The notes under the pieces were generated by a model. It did not search any database. It had not been told where the DNA came from and saw only the letters and a list, made by a program, of their open reading frames with translations. A program made the translations under genes and the position numbers. This document shows positions 1 to 6,864 of a stretch of 8,521 nucleotides of DNA, piece after piece (position 1 is the first letter of the stretch; every line of letters starts with the position of its first letter). The DNA comes from Bacteroidales bacterium (GTDB lineage Bacteria; Bacteroidota; Bacteroidia; Bacteroidales; Muribaculaceae): positions 1 through 8,521 of the forward strand of contig CAAFXX010000566.1 in the NCBI GenBank assembly GCA_900767075.1, in the 5' to 3' direction.

Positions 1-102
1 AGCATCAAGAACGTCGAAGGCGCCCGTGCCTGCGGCATCCACGGTCTCCACATCCCCCACAACACCGACTGGCGCCCCACCCTCCGCGCCTACCTCGCCT
101 GA
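1..102 (+). CDS. HAD-family hydrolase, C-terminal 33 residues (partial)
   Basis: The frame is open from base 1 and ends at TGA 100-102. It encodes SIKNVEGARACGIHGLH followed by IPHNTDWRPTLRAYLA. The pattern S-x-x-N-x-x-GA-x-x-x-GI matches the region just after the acidic motif IV of haloacid dehalogenase-like phosphatases (usually DD-S-x-x-N-x-x-G-A-x-x-x-G), where the Mg2+-binding aspartates would lie just outside the window. The family hydrolyses phosphoesters in the cytoplasm; the substrate cannot be told from this end. The fragment is about 69% GC by hand count, far richer than the genes that follow. It converges on the SprT-like gene with 42 bases between the two stops. HAD assignment is fairly sure; the subfamily is unknown. 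Confidence 0.75.
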   Translation, partial: SIKNVEGARACGIHGLHIPHNTDWRPTLRAYLA

Positions 103-144
103 ATTCTCTTTTGTGTCTGATTATTTTACCTGACATCTAAAAAG

Positions 145-819
145 TCATATCCGTTTGATGTTACATTCCTTACATAGTTCCCTGAGTTCAGGGAGAGACA
201 TCGGGAGTCCGTGCAGGTATTTGCGACAGGCAGGGATATCATCAAAATACATATCATTGGACTCACACAGCAGATAGCCTTTAAGTTTCCAAACCAATTT
301 ATTCTTCTTTATCAATTTTACAAATAAAGGCACTTTAGACGGGTTTATTTTGCAGCAGTAACACTCACCGTTCTTAAACCAAAGCAATATCAGCTTATGT
401 GTTTTAGCTCCCGGTCCTTTCAAGATCGGGGACTCGCCATAAATGGAGATTTTAAGTTCTTGTGGAAAATTCTCGTTGATTCTTTGCATAAAATCCTTGA
501 ACAATCTGCCATGTGTACTTGTGTCCGGTAAATCGTTCTGGAATATGTATTGATGTATCATCTCATGCACAAGAGTGTCATCGATTTCTTCCACAGACAT
601 ATCCGAGGACTGACGATAGATGATGACTCTGTCGTGCAATCGGTGGCGGACATTCACTTTGACCCATTTGCGGTGAAACAGACCCACATAGGATCTGCAA
701 CGCTCCCGCACGACGAGTTCCACCGGCTTGAATTTGTCAGCCTCCCAAATTCCTGCGTCGGCTAATCTTTCAATCCAGTAGGCATGCCGCTGCCTCAAAT
801 ATTCAACTGTCAGTTCCAT
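145..819 (-). CDS. SprT-like zinc metallopeptidase domain protein
   Basis: A 224-residue protein with the zinc-protease signature HEMIH at residues 85-89 in the context DDTLVHEMIHQYIF, and a probable third zinc ligand, H103, in THGRLFKDFM. HExxH with H about 15-20 residues later and a preceding small helical domain is the SprT/Spartan-like arrangement; Spartan relatives degrade DNA-protein crosslinks, but the role of bacterial short forms is mostly unknown. The family often ends in a four-cysteine zinc ribbon. Here only a GECYCCK cluster (C153, C155, C156) and C185 remain in the expected area, so the ribbon is altered or lost. No signal peptide is visible, so it is presumably cytoplasmic. The ATG lies 2 bases after the stop of the preceding gene, making it the last gene of a five-gene operon. 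Domain call good; biological role unknown. Confidence 0.75.
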   Translation of the reverse strand: MELTVEYLRQRHAYWIERLADAGIWEADKFKPVELVVRERCRSYVGLFHRKWVKVNVRHRLHDRVIIYRQSSDMSVEEIDDTLVHEMIHQYIFQNDLPDTSTHGRLFKDFMQRINENFPQELKISIYGESPILKGPGAKTHKLILLWFKNGECYCCKINPSKVPLFVKLIKKNKLVWKLKGYLLCESNDMYFDDIPACRKYLHGLPMSLPELRELCKECNIKRI

Positions 820-821
820 AT

Positions 822-1955
822 TCAGTTATATGCTATGATTTCAAGACGGTATTCTGAAGCTCCGGGGCATAACCTGAATCCTCTTTTCACTTTATTTATT
901 TTGCTAAGATTGGGATATTTTTGCTTAAGTTTATTCCACCATTTATATTGACCGGACATTCTCAGCCTTTTATTCTTAATATCGGTATCGATAAAATTGA
1001 TAATAAATCCGGTGAAATGTTCAAATATATCCGGTCTAAGTTCAAGCAGTTTATCAGTCAACATATCAAGCGGATTTGACACAGAGCATTTAACAGATAC
1101 AGAAGCATTAAAATACTCCTTGGCGGCATAAAATGGCAAGAAATCCTCAAGCGTTAATGGTGGACCATACGGACGGTATCGCTTGTCAATTGCAGCGACT
1201 CTGCAAACTATCAAATCTTTCTCACTACCGTTTTCTCTCCAATAAGAAGACTGCAATACCGAATTGTCATGTGAATATCCGATAAGTTCCTGTTTCCTCT
1301 CATCTGAAATATGAAAACGAGGCTTGAATACATGAATTGGATGCACATCGTCAATCCACATTTCATGTCTTGGACCATCTATATAACAGTAATGATCATC
1401 AACCCACTCCATGTAAACCCCATCGGGAAGCTTATTTGCTACAGCCCAGGAAGTTTCAATAGATTTCGGGACATCTGTTATCAACGCCGTTCTGACATCA
1501 GCAGAAGAATCTTCGCCATAAATGCCCAGTATTTCAACATAATCACCGACATTGTGTTTTATCATTGAGTTTCCTCTTCCTCTGAACGTCTCTATGACAG
1601 GGTTATTGATTGAGCCTTGTGAGCATACGGATTGTTCTGTGAGATTGCCACATTCATCATAAACTTTTATTGAGACATATTTGTCCATCCGAGTATCAAA
1701 ACCGACAGGAATTTCATATATTAAATGACAATATACCTTCATTCCCTTTTCTATAATCTTCGATTTGATCTCGGTTAAAGAAGATTCTGCATCAGCTAAT
1801 GAATGGTGCAAAGAGGAATGCTCAAGATGTAACGAATAAGGTTCCCCCATATCAATCCATTCTACATAATAACAATATGTATCCACACGAAATACAGATT
1901 GTCCATCATATGGCGGCGGATTCAACGCCAACGCCTTGAATTCTTCAAATGTCAT
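822..1955 (-). CDS. Unknown protein, long member of a tandem paralog pair
   Basis: A 377-residue soluble protein with no signal peptide or membrane segment; I do not recognise the family. Its first ~225 residues are colinear with the neighbour at 1971-2717. Both start MTFEEFK; IYEIPVG with KYVSIKVYD (79-99) matches IELPIG with EYLSVTVFD; GDYVEI (137-142) matches GDIVEV; and PRFHISDERKQEL (212-224) matches PSFPVSDDIKGRL. The GD-x-VE stretch followed by short beta-like segments suggests a small barrel, which is inference. Residues from about 245 to 377 are an extra C-terminal region rich in W, K and aromatics, absent from the shorter paralog. The start codon follows the stop of the paralog by 15 bases and its stop is 2 bases before the SprT-like gene, so translation is probably coupled. 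An immunity or accessory role is possible from context only. Confidence 0.8.
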   Translation of the reverse strand: MTFEEFKALALNPPPYDGQSVFRVDTYCYYVEWIDMGEPYSLHLEHSSLHHSLADAESSLTEIKSKIIEKGMKVYCHLIYEIPVGFDTRMDKYVSIKVYDECGNLTEQSVCSQGSINNPVIETFRGRGNSMIKHNVGDYVEILGIYGEDSSADVRTALITDVPKSIETSWAVANKLPDGVYMEWVDDHYCYIDGPRHEMWIDDVHPIHVFKPRFHISDERKQELIGYSHDNSVLQSSYWRENGSEKDLIVCRVAAIDKRYRPYGPPLTLEDFLPFYAAKEYFNASVSVKCSVSNPLDMLTDKLLELRPDIFEHFTGFIINFIDTDIKNKRLRMSGQYKWWNKLKQKYPNLSKINKVKRGFRLCPGASEYRLEIIAYN

Positions 1956-1970
1956 GCTTTGTGATTCTAT

Positions 1971-2717
1971 TCAGAGAAATTGGAGCAGACCGGCAAAATC
2001 TGTGGATCCCTTATCGGGTCTATTTTTATACCATTCCTTTAAACGCCCTTTTATATCATCGGAAACAGGGAAGGATGGTCTTAAAATAAAACCTGTACCG
2101 AAATACCGGCATATATCTTTATCGATCATTATGCGGAAACGATCCAACACATCAATGAATGCGCCGGTTTCTTGCCAGTGTTTCCAATTATCTTCAAGAC
2201 AGACCGGCGTATCTACCACTATACCAAGTCGCACGACATTATCTTCCCCTTCCATGACCTCGACTATATCACCTTCACAATACGGCATATCCTTTTCAGC
2301 ATAACCATAAAATGTGGTATCAACATCGCTTTTTTCGACATCGGTCAGCCCCATGACTGTCGGGAGCGTGGAACAGAAGGTGATCCATGCATTTTTGTCG
2401 AATACCGTCACCGACAGATATTCCTCATCATGGACAGGGATGCCAATCGGCAACTCGATGACACGTGCAGAGTGAAAACTGTCGGAATGTATTTCCTGCT
2501 CCGAAAGAATTTGTTTTTTTGCTTCTTCAAAAGTAAGGAAGTAGTAAACTTCAGGTACATCAAGATCCAATGATGTCGATTCTACGTATGGAGCTATCTT
2601 CTCGCCATCATCATTCATGTCCCAGCTTTCGATGAAAAACATCTCCACCTTGAAAATGGATTTGCAATTGATCTTCGGCTCGGTATCAGCCATTTTTTTG
2701 AATTCTTCAAAAGTCAT
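1971..2717 (-). CDS. Unknown protein, short member of a tandem paralog pair
   Basis: A 248-residue acidic soluble protein of unrecognised family. I chose the ATG at 2717 over the more upstream in-frame ATG at 2861. The longer form would overlap the end of the ADP-ribosylglycohydrolase gene by about 110 bases, 2717 is preceded by an A-rich AAAAATAAGAAT typical of Bacteroidota starts, and the resulting MTFEEFK matches the start of the paralog at 822-1955. Shared blocks are IELPIGIP (87-94), EYLSVTVFD (99-107), GDIVEVMEGED (149-159) and LRPSFPVSDDIKGRL (212-226). The protein ends shortly after the last block and lacks the C-terminal region of its paralog. The gap to the upstream hydrolase gene is 31 bases, so it is probably in the same operon. 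Function unknown. Confidence 0.8.
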   Translation of the reverse strand: MTFEEFKKMADTEPKINCKSIFKVEMFFIESWDMNDDGEKIAPYVESTSLDLDVPEVYYFLTFEEAKKQILSEQEIHSDSFHSARVIELPIGIPVHDEEYLSVTVFDKNAWITFCSTLPTVMGLTDVEKSDVDTTFYGYAEKDMPYCEGDIVEVMEGEDNVVRLGIVVDTPVCLEDNWKHWQETGAFIDVLDRFRIMIDKDICRYFGTGFILRPSFPVSDDIKGRLKEWYKNRPDKGSTDFAGLLQFL

Positions 2718-2748
2718 ATTCTTATTTTTAGTTGTTTTGTTAATTGTT

Positions 2749-3579
2749 TTAAAATGAATTAAGCAGTCGGTTGAATTCACGGCCATGTTCAATATAGCCT
2801 TCAAACGTCTGCATATAGTTATAAAGGAGAGGAGGGAGAATTTTTTTACATTCGTTTTCAATACATTCCGGAATCGGATAGATGCAGGCTGCTATCGAAC
2901 CGGCGATACATGCCATCGTATCTGCATCGCCGCCGAGCGAAACAGCGAGCCTTACAACGTCCTCGAAGTTCTTTCCCTCGAGAAAGCAGATGATTGACTC
3001 CGGGACGGACCCTTGACACGATACATCCCATTGATACTCCGAGCGTATTTCATCGACTGTCCGTCTAAGATCGTAATGGAATTTCTCCATTATGTAATCT
3101 CGTATTTCATCCTTCGTGTGTCCGTGCTTTGCCATCCATACTGCCGAGGCTACAGCTTGCGCTCCTTTGATTCCTTCGGGATGATTATGCGAGACTTCGG
3201 CTGATATTTTCGCCAGTTCAAGAGCTTCGTCAAGAGTCTCGGCATAAAGACCCACTGGGCTCACCCGCATTGCCGCTCCGTTGCCCCAACTATTGTAGGG
3301 TTGTGGATTCTCACACCATAGCCAGGCGTTGAATGAACTGCCATATCCGGCAAAAGGATATTCATGACCCAACATCTGCATACATTTTACCAGATGGTCT
3401 TTACTATGGTCGGTATTGCCTTCTTCATCGCAATGGCTCAACCAATGGGCGATGGCAACCGTCATCACCGAGTCGTCTGTGAATCTGCTTCCCTCCGGCA
3501 GCATTTCAAAATCATATCGCTTCTGTCCTGTGAATTCATACACAGAGCCAATAATATCTCCTGCTATTGCCCCCAACAT
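2749..3579 (-). CDS. ADP-ribosylglycohydrolase (ARH/DraG family)
   Basis: A 276-residue protein, near the usual family length, with all the hallmark motifs in order: GAIAGDIIGS (3-12), FTDDS (33-37), GNGAAMRVSPVG (99-110), SHNHPEG (130-136) and SLGGDADT (214-221). In this family the TDDS aspartates and the D-x-D-T near the C-terminus bind two Mg2+ ions used to remove ADP-ribose from modified residues or related small molecules; all are intact, so the enzyme is probably active. It is cytoplasmic by sequence. DraG reverses nitrogenase inactivation, but no nif genes are present. Other members, such as Tri1, act as immunity proteins against ADP-ribosylating toxins. The start is 4 bases after the stop of the FtsZ-like gene, implying co-expression. 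Family is certain; the substrate is not known. Confidence 0.93.
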   Translation of the reverse strand: MLGAIAGDIIGSVYEFTGQKRYDFEMLPEGSRFTDDSVMTVAIAHWLSHCDEEGNTDHSKDHLVKCMQMLGHEYPFAGYGSSFNAWLWCENPQPYNSWGNGAAMRVSPVGLYAETLDEALELAKISAEVSHNHPEGIKGAQAVASAVWMAKHGHTKDEIRDYIMEKFHYDLRRTVDEIRSEYQWDVSCQGSVPESIICFLEGKNFEDVVRLAVSLGGDADTMACIAGSIAACIYPIPECIENECKKILPPLLYNYMQTFEGYIEHGREFNRLLNSF

Positions 3580-3583
3580 GATC

Positions 3584-4090
3584 TTATTTGTTTGAAAATA
3601 TTATCGTCATTTTTATGTTGTCTGATAAAGAATTATCTATTCCAACCCCAAACATAACATTGACTGTATTGGGAAATTTCTCAATAAAGGCGGCTAATTC
3701 TTTAATCTCCTCACACGTCACACATTTTTCTTTAGGACTCCATAGATAAATAAGGATACTGTTATAACCACTCAAATAATCGTCCATAACTTCAATCATA
3801 GAATTCATCCGATTCTCGTAATCTCCGTTTTCATGATAATATGAAAACACATAATTGATTGCATTAGGAGAAAGAATATCAATCATGTCACGTTCGCTTA
3901 TGTAGAGAACTGCTTTATTACGGATAATCCGAATGATTTCGTCAGGATTACCTTTGATTAAGTAAGTACCAAAAGAAAATTTACATTCGAACGGTTCATA
4001 ATTAACTCTAAATTTATTGGATAGAGTCGTATAGTAATCTTCGACGTTATGCCTTGTTATACTCGGTCGGGAGATGCCAGCTTTTTCCAT
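3584..4090 (-). CDS. FtsZ C-terminal-domain-like protein without GTPase domain
   Basis: A 168-residue protein. Residues 143-165 (VNVMFGVGIDNSLSDNIK, then MTIIF) closely follow the last strands of FtsZ, which read approximately VNMIFGSVINENLKDEI, then VVTVI, in Bacillus. Residues 111-140 (SILIYLW...EEIKELAAFIEKF) match the preceding strand and helix. Upstream, RDMIDIL (67-73) followed after the same spacing by ENR (92-94) can be laid ungapped on the FtsZ T7 loop (D-x-x-D) and its GE(D/N)R motif, giving D68 and D71 the place of the catalytic T7 aspartates. The N-terminal GTP-binding domain with GGGTGTG is absent; residues 1-60 are unrecognised. It may bind FtsZ, act as a decoy, or have a new role. 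The start has GGGAG 4 bases upstream. It is first in the operon, 4 bases before the ADP-ribosylglycohydrolase. Homology is judged by eye from remembered FtsZ sequences. Confidence 0.65.
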   Translation of the reverse strand: MEKAGISRPSITRHNVEDYYTTLSNKFRVNYEPFECKFSFGTYLIKGNPDEIIRIIRNKAVLYISERDMIDILSPNAINYVFSYYHENGDYENRMNSMIEVMDDYLSGYNSILIYLWSPKEKCVTCEEIKELAAFIEKFPNTVNVMFGVGIDNSLSDNIKMTIIFSNK

Positions 4091-4099
4091 ATGCTCCCA

Positions 4100-4144
4100 T
4101 TAGTTATCATCTCCATCAAATGAATATTTGCCATATCTCATCAT
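4100..4144 (-). pseudogene. 14-codon in-frame N-terminal extension ended by TAA
   Basis: Two adjacent ATG codons at 4144 and 4141 open a frame reading MMRYGKYSFDGDDN and stopping at TAA (4100-4102). This frame is the same as that of the FtsZ-like gene: after the TAA come three codons (WEH) and then its ATG at 4090. The simplest readings are a short leader peptide, or a once longer gene whose start was cut off by a nonsense change, with translation now restarting downstream. The composition of the 14 residues looks protein-like rather than random, but this is weak evidence. Confidence 0.35.
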
Positions 4145-4179
4145 ATATTTGTCATGAGTTAAATTAAGTATTTACGTTA

Positions 4180-4210
4180 CACCCCTGCGACTTAGGCAGC
4201 CGCAGGGGTG
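4180..4210 (-). terminator. Hairpin terminator after the 315-residue gene
   Basis: A perfect 10-base-pair stem CACCCCTGCG (4180-4189) / CGCAGGGGTG (4201-4210) with an 11-base loop, 23 bases after the stop of the gene at 4234-5181. The following minus-strand sequence is AT-rich but has no long T run, so termination may be imperfect and some transcripts could read into the operon starting at 4090. Confidence 0.65.
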
Positions 4211-4233
4211 AAATTGCGGTCTGTTGTAATTTA

Positions 4234-5181
4234 TCAGTTCGTATGTGGCTTTTTTGTTCGGGTGAATTTCTTTGGCTGGTATGCGTCCGGATTTTTGGAA
4301 TATGATTTCATAAAATCTATGTACCTATGCAAAGCGGTTTTACCACCGGCAATATCTGAATCCGACAGAATTTCATCCGACGCATATTCTCGCGCATTGT
4401 CTATGCGTTTGAACAGTATGTCGCAATGTTCCCATACTGGTATCTTCATTCGAAGAATCCTGTCCAGATTCTCTGTAATTCTTCTTACTGTGTATTGTGT
4501 TAAAAGAAGATTGTAAATCTTTGTCAGGCGTGAGGTATATGTGTAGGTTGAATTTTCACCCCGATATGTATTGCCCTTTATTCTTTTACTGCCTTTCGGC
4601 GGCTCCCATTCACGATCCTGTTTACTGCGAATGCTCTTCAGATAGACAGAAAACTCTTTTTCCAAAGGCAGGGGTCGCCATTCCCATTTTTCAAGTGACT
4701 CCATAACAGGAAAGTAATTATGAGCATATATGTCATTGATTTTCCATCTTAGATACTTCACATAAGTTCGGAAAGCTCTTAACCAATCCTCTTTCGGTAA
4801 TGGAGCCTCGCCGCCATCAGACGTTTCAATCATTATTGGTCCATACTCATCGATGCTCTCGATTTCATACAGATATTCAAATATATTGTCATATTCATCC
4901 TCCATGCCAAACCATTTGTCAAGTAAGCGGTTGTATAACGTTTCCATGGGATGATTCGGATCCAAAGAAGGTCTTGGCGTAAAAGCTTCTTTCAGATTCT
5001 CGAAAAGCCTGTCATCATCATCAAAGATTGTGAGATATGCAGTCTTTAAGTCATCAGCATATTTTTTTGCTGAACTAATGTCCAGACCTTGATTATCCAC
5101 ACACCAATTCATGAAACCCTCGGAATCATACGGGATTTCTTTATTGGTGTGTGGAATTGGGAATTTACGTTTTCTTGCCAT
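4234..5181 (-). CDS. Unknown 315-residue protein with SAxxY motif
   Basis: A soluble, charged protein with no recognised domain, signal peptide or membrane segment. Near its N-terminus, GLDISSAKKYADDLK (32-46) resembles a short helical motif that also occurs at the start of the 362-residue neighbour (ISEDSAKSYLSYLR). A related-looking stretch, KTALHRYIDFMKSY (281-294), lies at its C-terminus, so the protein may contain two copies of a small helical unit. In between are an acidic region (50-130) and a basic, aromatic region (180-245; SKRIKGNTYRGENSTYTYTS). The basic tail KKFTRTKKPH and the basic start MARKRKF could contact nucleic acid, which is inference. It has its own promoter candidate at 5205-5212 and terminator hairpin at 4180-4210, so it is probably monocistronic. 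Confidence 0.75.
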   Translation of the reverse strand: MARKRKFPIPHTNKEIPYDSEGFMNWCVDNQGLDISSAKKYADDLKTAYLTIFDDDDRLFENLKEAFTPRPSLDPNHPMETLYNRLLDKWFGMEDEYDNIFEYLYEIESIDEYGPIMIETSDGGEAPLPKEDWLRAFRTYVKYLRWKINDIYAHNYFPVMESLEKWEWRPLPLEKEFSVYLKSIRSKQDREWEPPKGSKRIKGNTYRGENSTYTYTSRLTKIYNLLLTQYTVRRITENLDRILRMKIPVWEHCDILFKRIDNAREYASDEILSDSDIAGGKTALHRYIDFMKSYSKNPDAYQPKKFTRTKKPHTN

Positions 5182-5197
5182 AATCGTCGATTTTTTT

Positions 5198-5230
5198 CAC
5201 ATCGCAAATTTACGGATTATTCCCGATGTG
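5198..5230 (-). promoter_or_regulatory. Promoter -7 box inside an inverted repeat (possible operator)
   Basis: On the minus strand TAAATTTG (5212-5205) matches the Bacteroidota -7 consensus TAnnTTTG and lies 24 bases before the ATG at 5181. It sits between the arms of an inverted repeat CACATCG (5198-5204) / CGATGTG (5224-5230). A clean -33 TTTG is not present at the right spacing (only TTTT/TTAC), which would fit a weak or activator-dependent promoter. The repeat placement suggests a repressor or activator site; the binding protein is unknown. Confidence 0.45.
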
Positions 5231-5365
5231 TAAAATTAAGGTCTAGATATACTAATATTATAATGTGATTGAAAATATTCTAGATACATGCTCCGACTAT
5301 CTTCAGAATACTCAACTTATTGTCATTCAATTAAACGATTATGATAATAAGGAGCTGCTTGCTAT

Positions 5366-6454
5366 TTAAATAACTACATCAACCGGCTGAATTTCTGGAA
5401 TCCCTCCATTTAAATCATTAGAATAATCAAAAACTTGTATGGTATATTTACCCTTGATTACTTTATCTGAGATGTAAGAAGGGGATGTAAGTCTCAGTTT
5501 ACTCCAATCAAGAGAATCTAAACCATAAAGTTTATAGAGTATTGCTTTTATTGTATTCAAAAGGCAAGATCCCAGATGATAAGAGCCTTTTTCTGAAGAG
5601 GGTTTATCGAGAATGTCATTAGCAAAAGAAGGTACAAATACTATATTCCAAATACTTGTAAAATATCTGGGATCAAAAGCATTGCCCCAAATATGAGATA
5701 TTTTAAGATTAATAAAATCAGGTTGACGATTTCCTGCTCTTTTCAAATAGCGACCTGTTTTAGAGGTAAATAGCTTGTCTATGGCAGCATTTCCATTTCC
5801 ATCTATATCAACCCAAATATCTCCAGAGGATTTTCTATCATTAAAAATAACACCTTTAGATCCCCTCTTTATTTTTTTATTGAATAATTTACGATTTTCA
5901 GAGTGTCTTGTAGGAATAGGGGTGCCATTGTTAATATTATTGACCATTTCAACATACTGATTATGCATGTCTTGAGCTGAGAAAAAATAGCAACCAGATA
6001 AAACAAACTGAACAAGTTCTCTTGTATCAGAGAATTTATCTGTCAACATTGCCATTCCATCTATTTGTTCAACATTCCGATTCTGAATTTTTTTCTTTAT
6101 ACCTTGAGTTTTTTGATCATCTATGTCGGATTCATTCAAGGTTACATAATCGGAAAAACTACGTAAGGCGCTTCTGACATTACTTAAATCCTTCCTAAGT
6201 TTGAATTGTGTAGAATCTAATCCAGTTATTATTTTTGAAATTTCAGATATATATTTTTGAATTACATCGAATTTTTCATTATCAGAGCCGGCATTCTCAC
6301 ATTTTGTTTCTATTATCGAAAGCAAAGACTCTCCTGAAGGCAATGAAGATAATTTCTCAGAATTACAGTTACGTAAATAAGACAGATAAGACTTTGCACT
6401 ATCTTCGGATATCTTTCCTAGAAGATACGTATAAAAAGGATGTTGATTATTCAT
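5366..6454 (-). CDS. Unknown 362-residue protein with HNH-nuclease-like segment
   Basis: A basic, AT-rich gene coding for a soluble protein. The N-terminus (PFYTYLLGKISEDSAKSYLSY, about residues 6-26) is a helical motif shared with the next gene, followed by an all-helical region to about 170 and a beta-rich second half. Residues 249-284 contain NLKISHIWG, then DPRYFTSIWNIVFVP, then FANDILDK. The order H254, N270, N279 with the phrase W-N-(I/L)-V-x-x-P resembles the beta-beta-alpha metal core of HNH endonucleases, without the usual zinc-binding cysteines. A preceding DIWVDIDGNGNAAI (212-225) holds clustered acidic residues. If correct, this could be a restriction-type or effector nuclease. 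The gene lies 68 bases after the 104-residue gene with no obvious own promoter. Nuclease assignment is tentative. Confidence 0.75.
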   Translation of the reverse strand: MNNQHPFYTYLLGKISEDSAKSYLSYLRNCNSEKLSSLPSGESLLSIIETKCENAGSDNEKFDVIQKYISEISKIITGLDSTQFKLRKDLSNVRSALRSFSDYVTLNESDIDDQKTQGIKKKIQNRNVEQIDGMAMLTDKFSDTRELVQFVLSGCYFFSAQDMHNQYVEMVNNINNGTPIPTRHSENRKLFNKKIKRGSKGVIFNDRKSSGDIWVDIDGNGNAAIDKLFTSKTGRYLKRAGNRQPDFINLKISHIWGNAFDPRYFTSIWNIVFVPSFANDILDKPSSEKGSYHLGSCLLNTIKAILYKLYGLDSLDWSKLRLTSPSYISDKVIKGKYTIQVFDYSNDLNGGIPEIQPVDVVI

Positions 6455-6522
6455 AGTTTTCTATTTTACAGATTAATTACAATTCTATAGTTTCCTTAAA
6501 ACTTTATATACCCCACTCGAAT

Positions 6523-6837
6523 TTATATTTCGGGATTGTCATGAACAGATACGACAATCTTCTCGATGCGGTTATGATAATCCCTGACAAATTGTTTATT
6601 ACGAAGATCATTATAAAGAATGGGGCCTGTCATTTCTCTATTATCGTTATTCCATTCCTCAGTCACGATTTTTCCGCCGAAGAGATGATAATGGATAAAA
6701 CATTTACCACTCTCATTCATAGCGTTGATTACAAACTCTTCCGATGGGATGAGCTCAAGAGGGCAACAGCTTCTCTTAATCATCCGGTTTCCCGGAAGAG
6801 TTTTAAAATCTTCTGTAGTTTTTATGAATTTTACCAT
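6523..6837 (-). CDS. Unknown 104-residue protein
   Basis: A short protein (MVKFIKTTEDFKTLPGN at the start, VSVHDNPEI at the end) with no recognised domain. Predicted strands and turns look like a small alpha/beta fold (CFIHYHLFGGKIVTEEW in the middle), with no signal peptide or membrane segment. The start ATG is preceded by AT-rich sequence (AAAACAATATTGCT) as expected for Bacteroidota. It is the first gene downstream of the promoter at 7104-7135, with an unusually long leader of about 260 bases that contains the structured segment at 6865-7096. It could be a genuine small gene controlled by that leader, or the leader may be a separate RNA. Coding status is moderately likely on length and start context. 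Confidence 0.55.
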   Translation of the reverse strand: MVKFIKTTEDFKTLPGNRMIKRSCCPLELIPSEEFVINAMNESGKCFIHYHLFGGKIVTEEWNNDNREMTGPILYNDLRNKQFVRDYHNRIEKIVVSVHDNPEI

Positions 6838-6864
6838 AGCAATATTGTTTTAAGGCTTCAGATC

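Noticed and set aside
2718..2861. Longer start (ATG 2861) for the short paralog, adding 48 residues
   Set aside because: It overlaps the end of the ADP-ribosylglycohydrolase by over 100 bases, and the paralog starts exactly at MTFEEFK.
5265..5369. GTG-started 34-residue plus-strand frame (VIENILDTCSDY...)
   Set aside because: Short, no convincing promoter or start, and it overlaps the stop of the convergent gene; it could be a gene remnant but cannot be supported.
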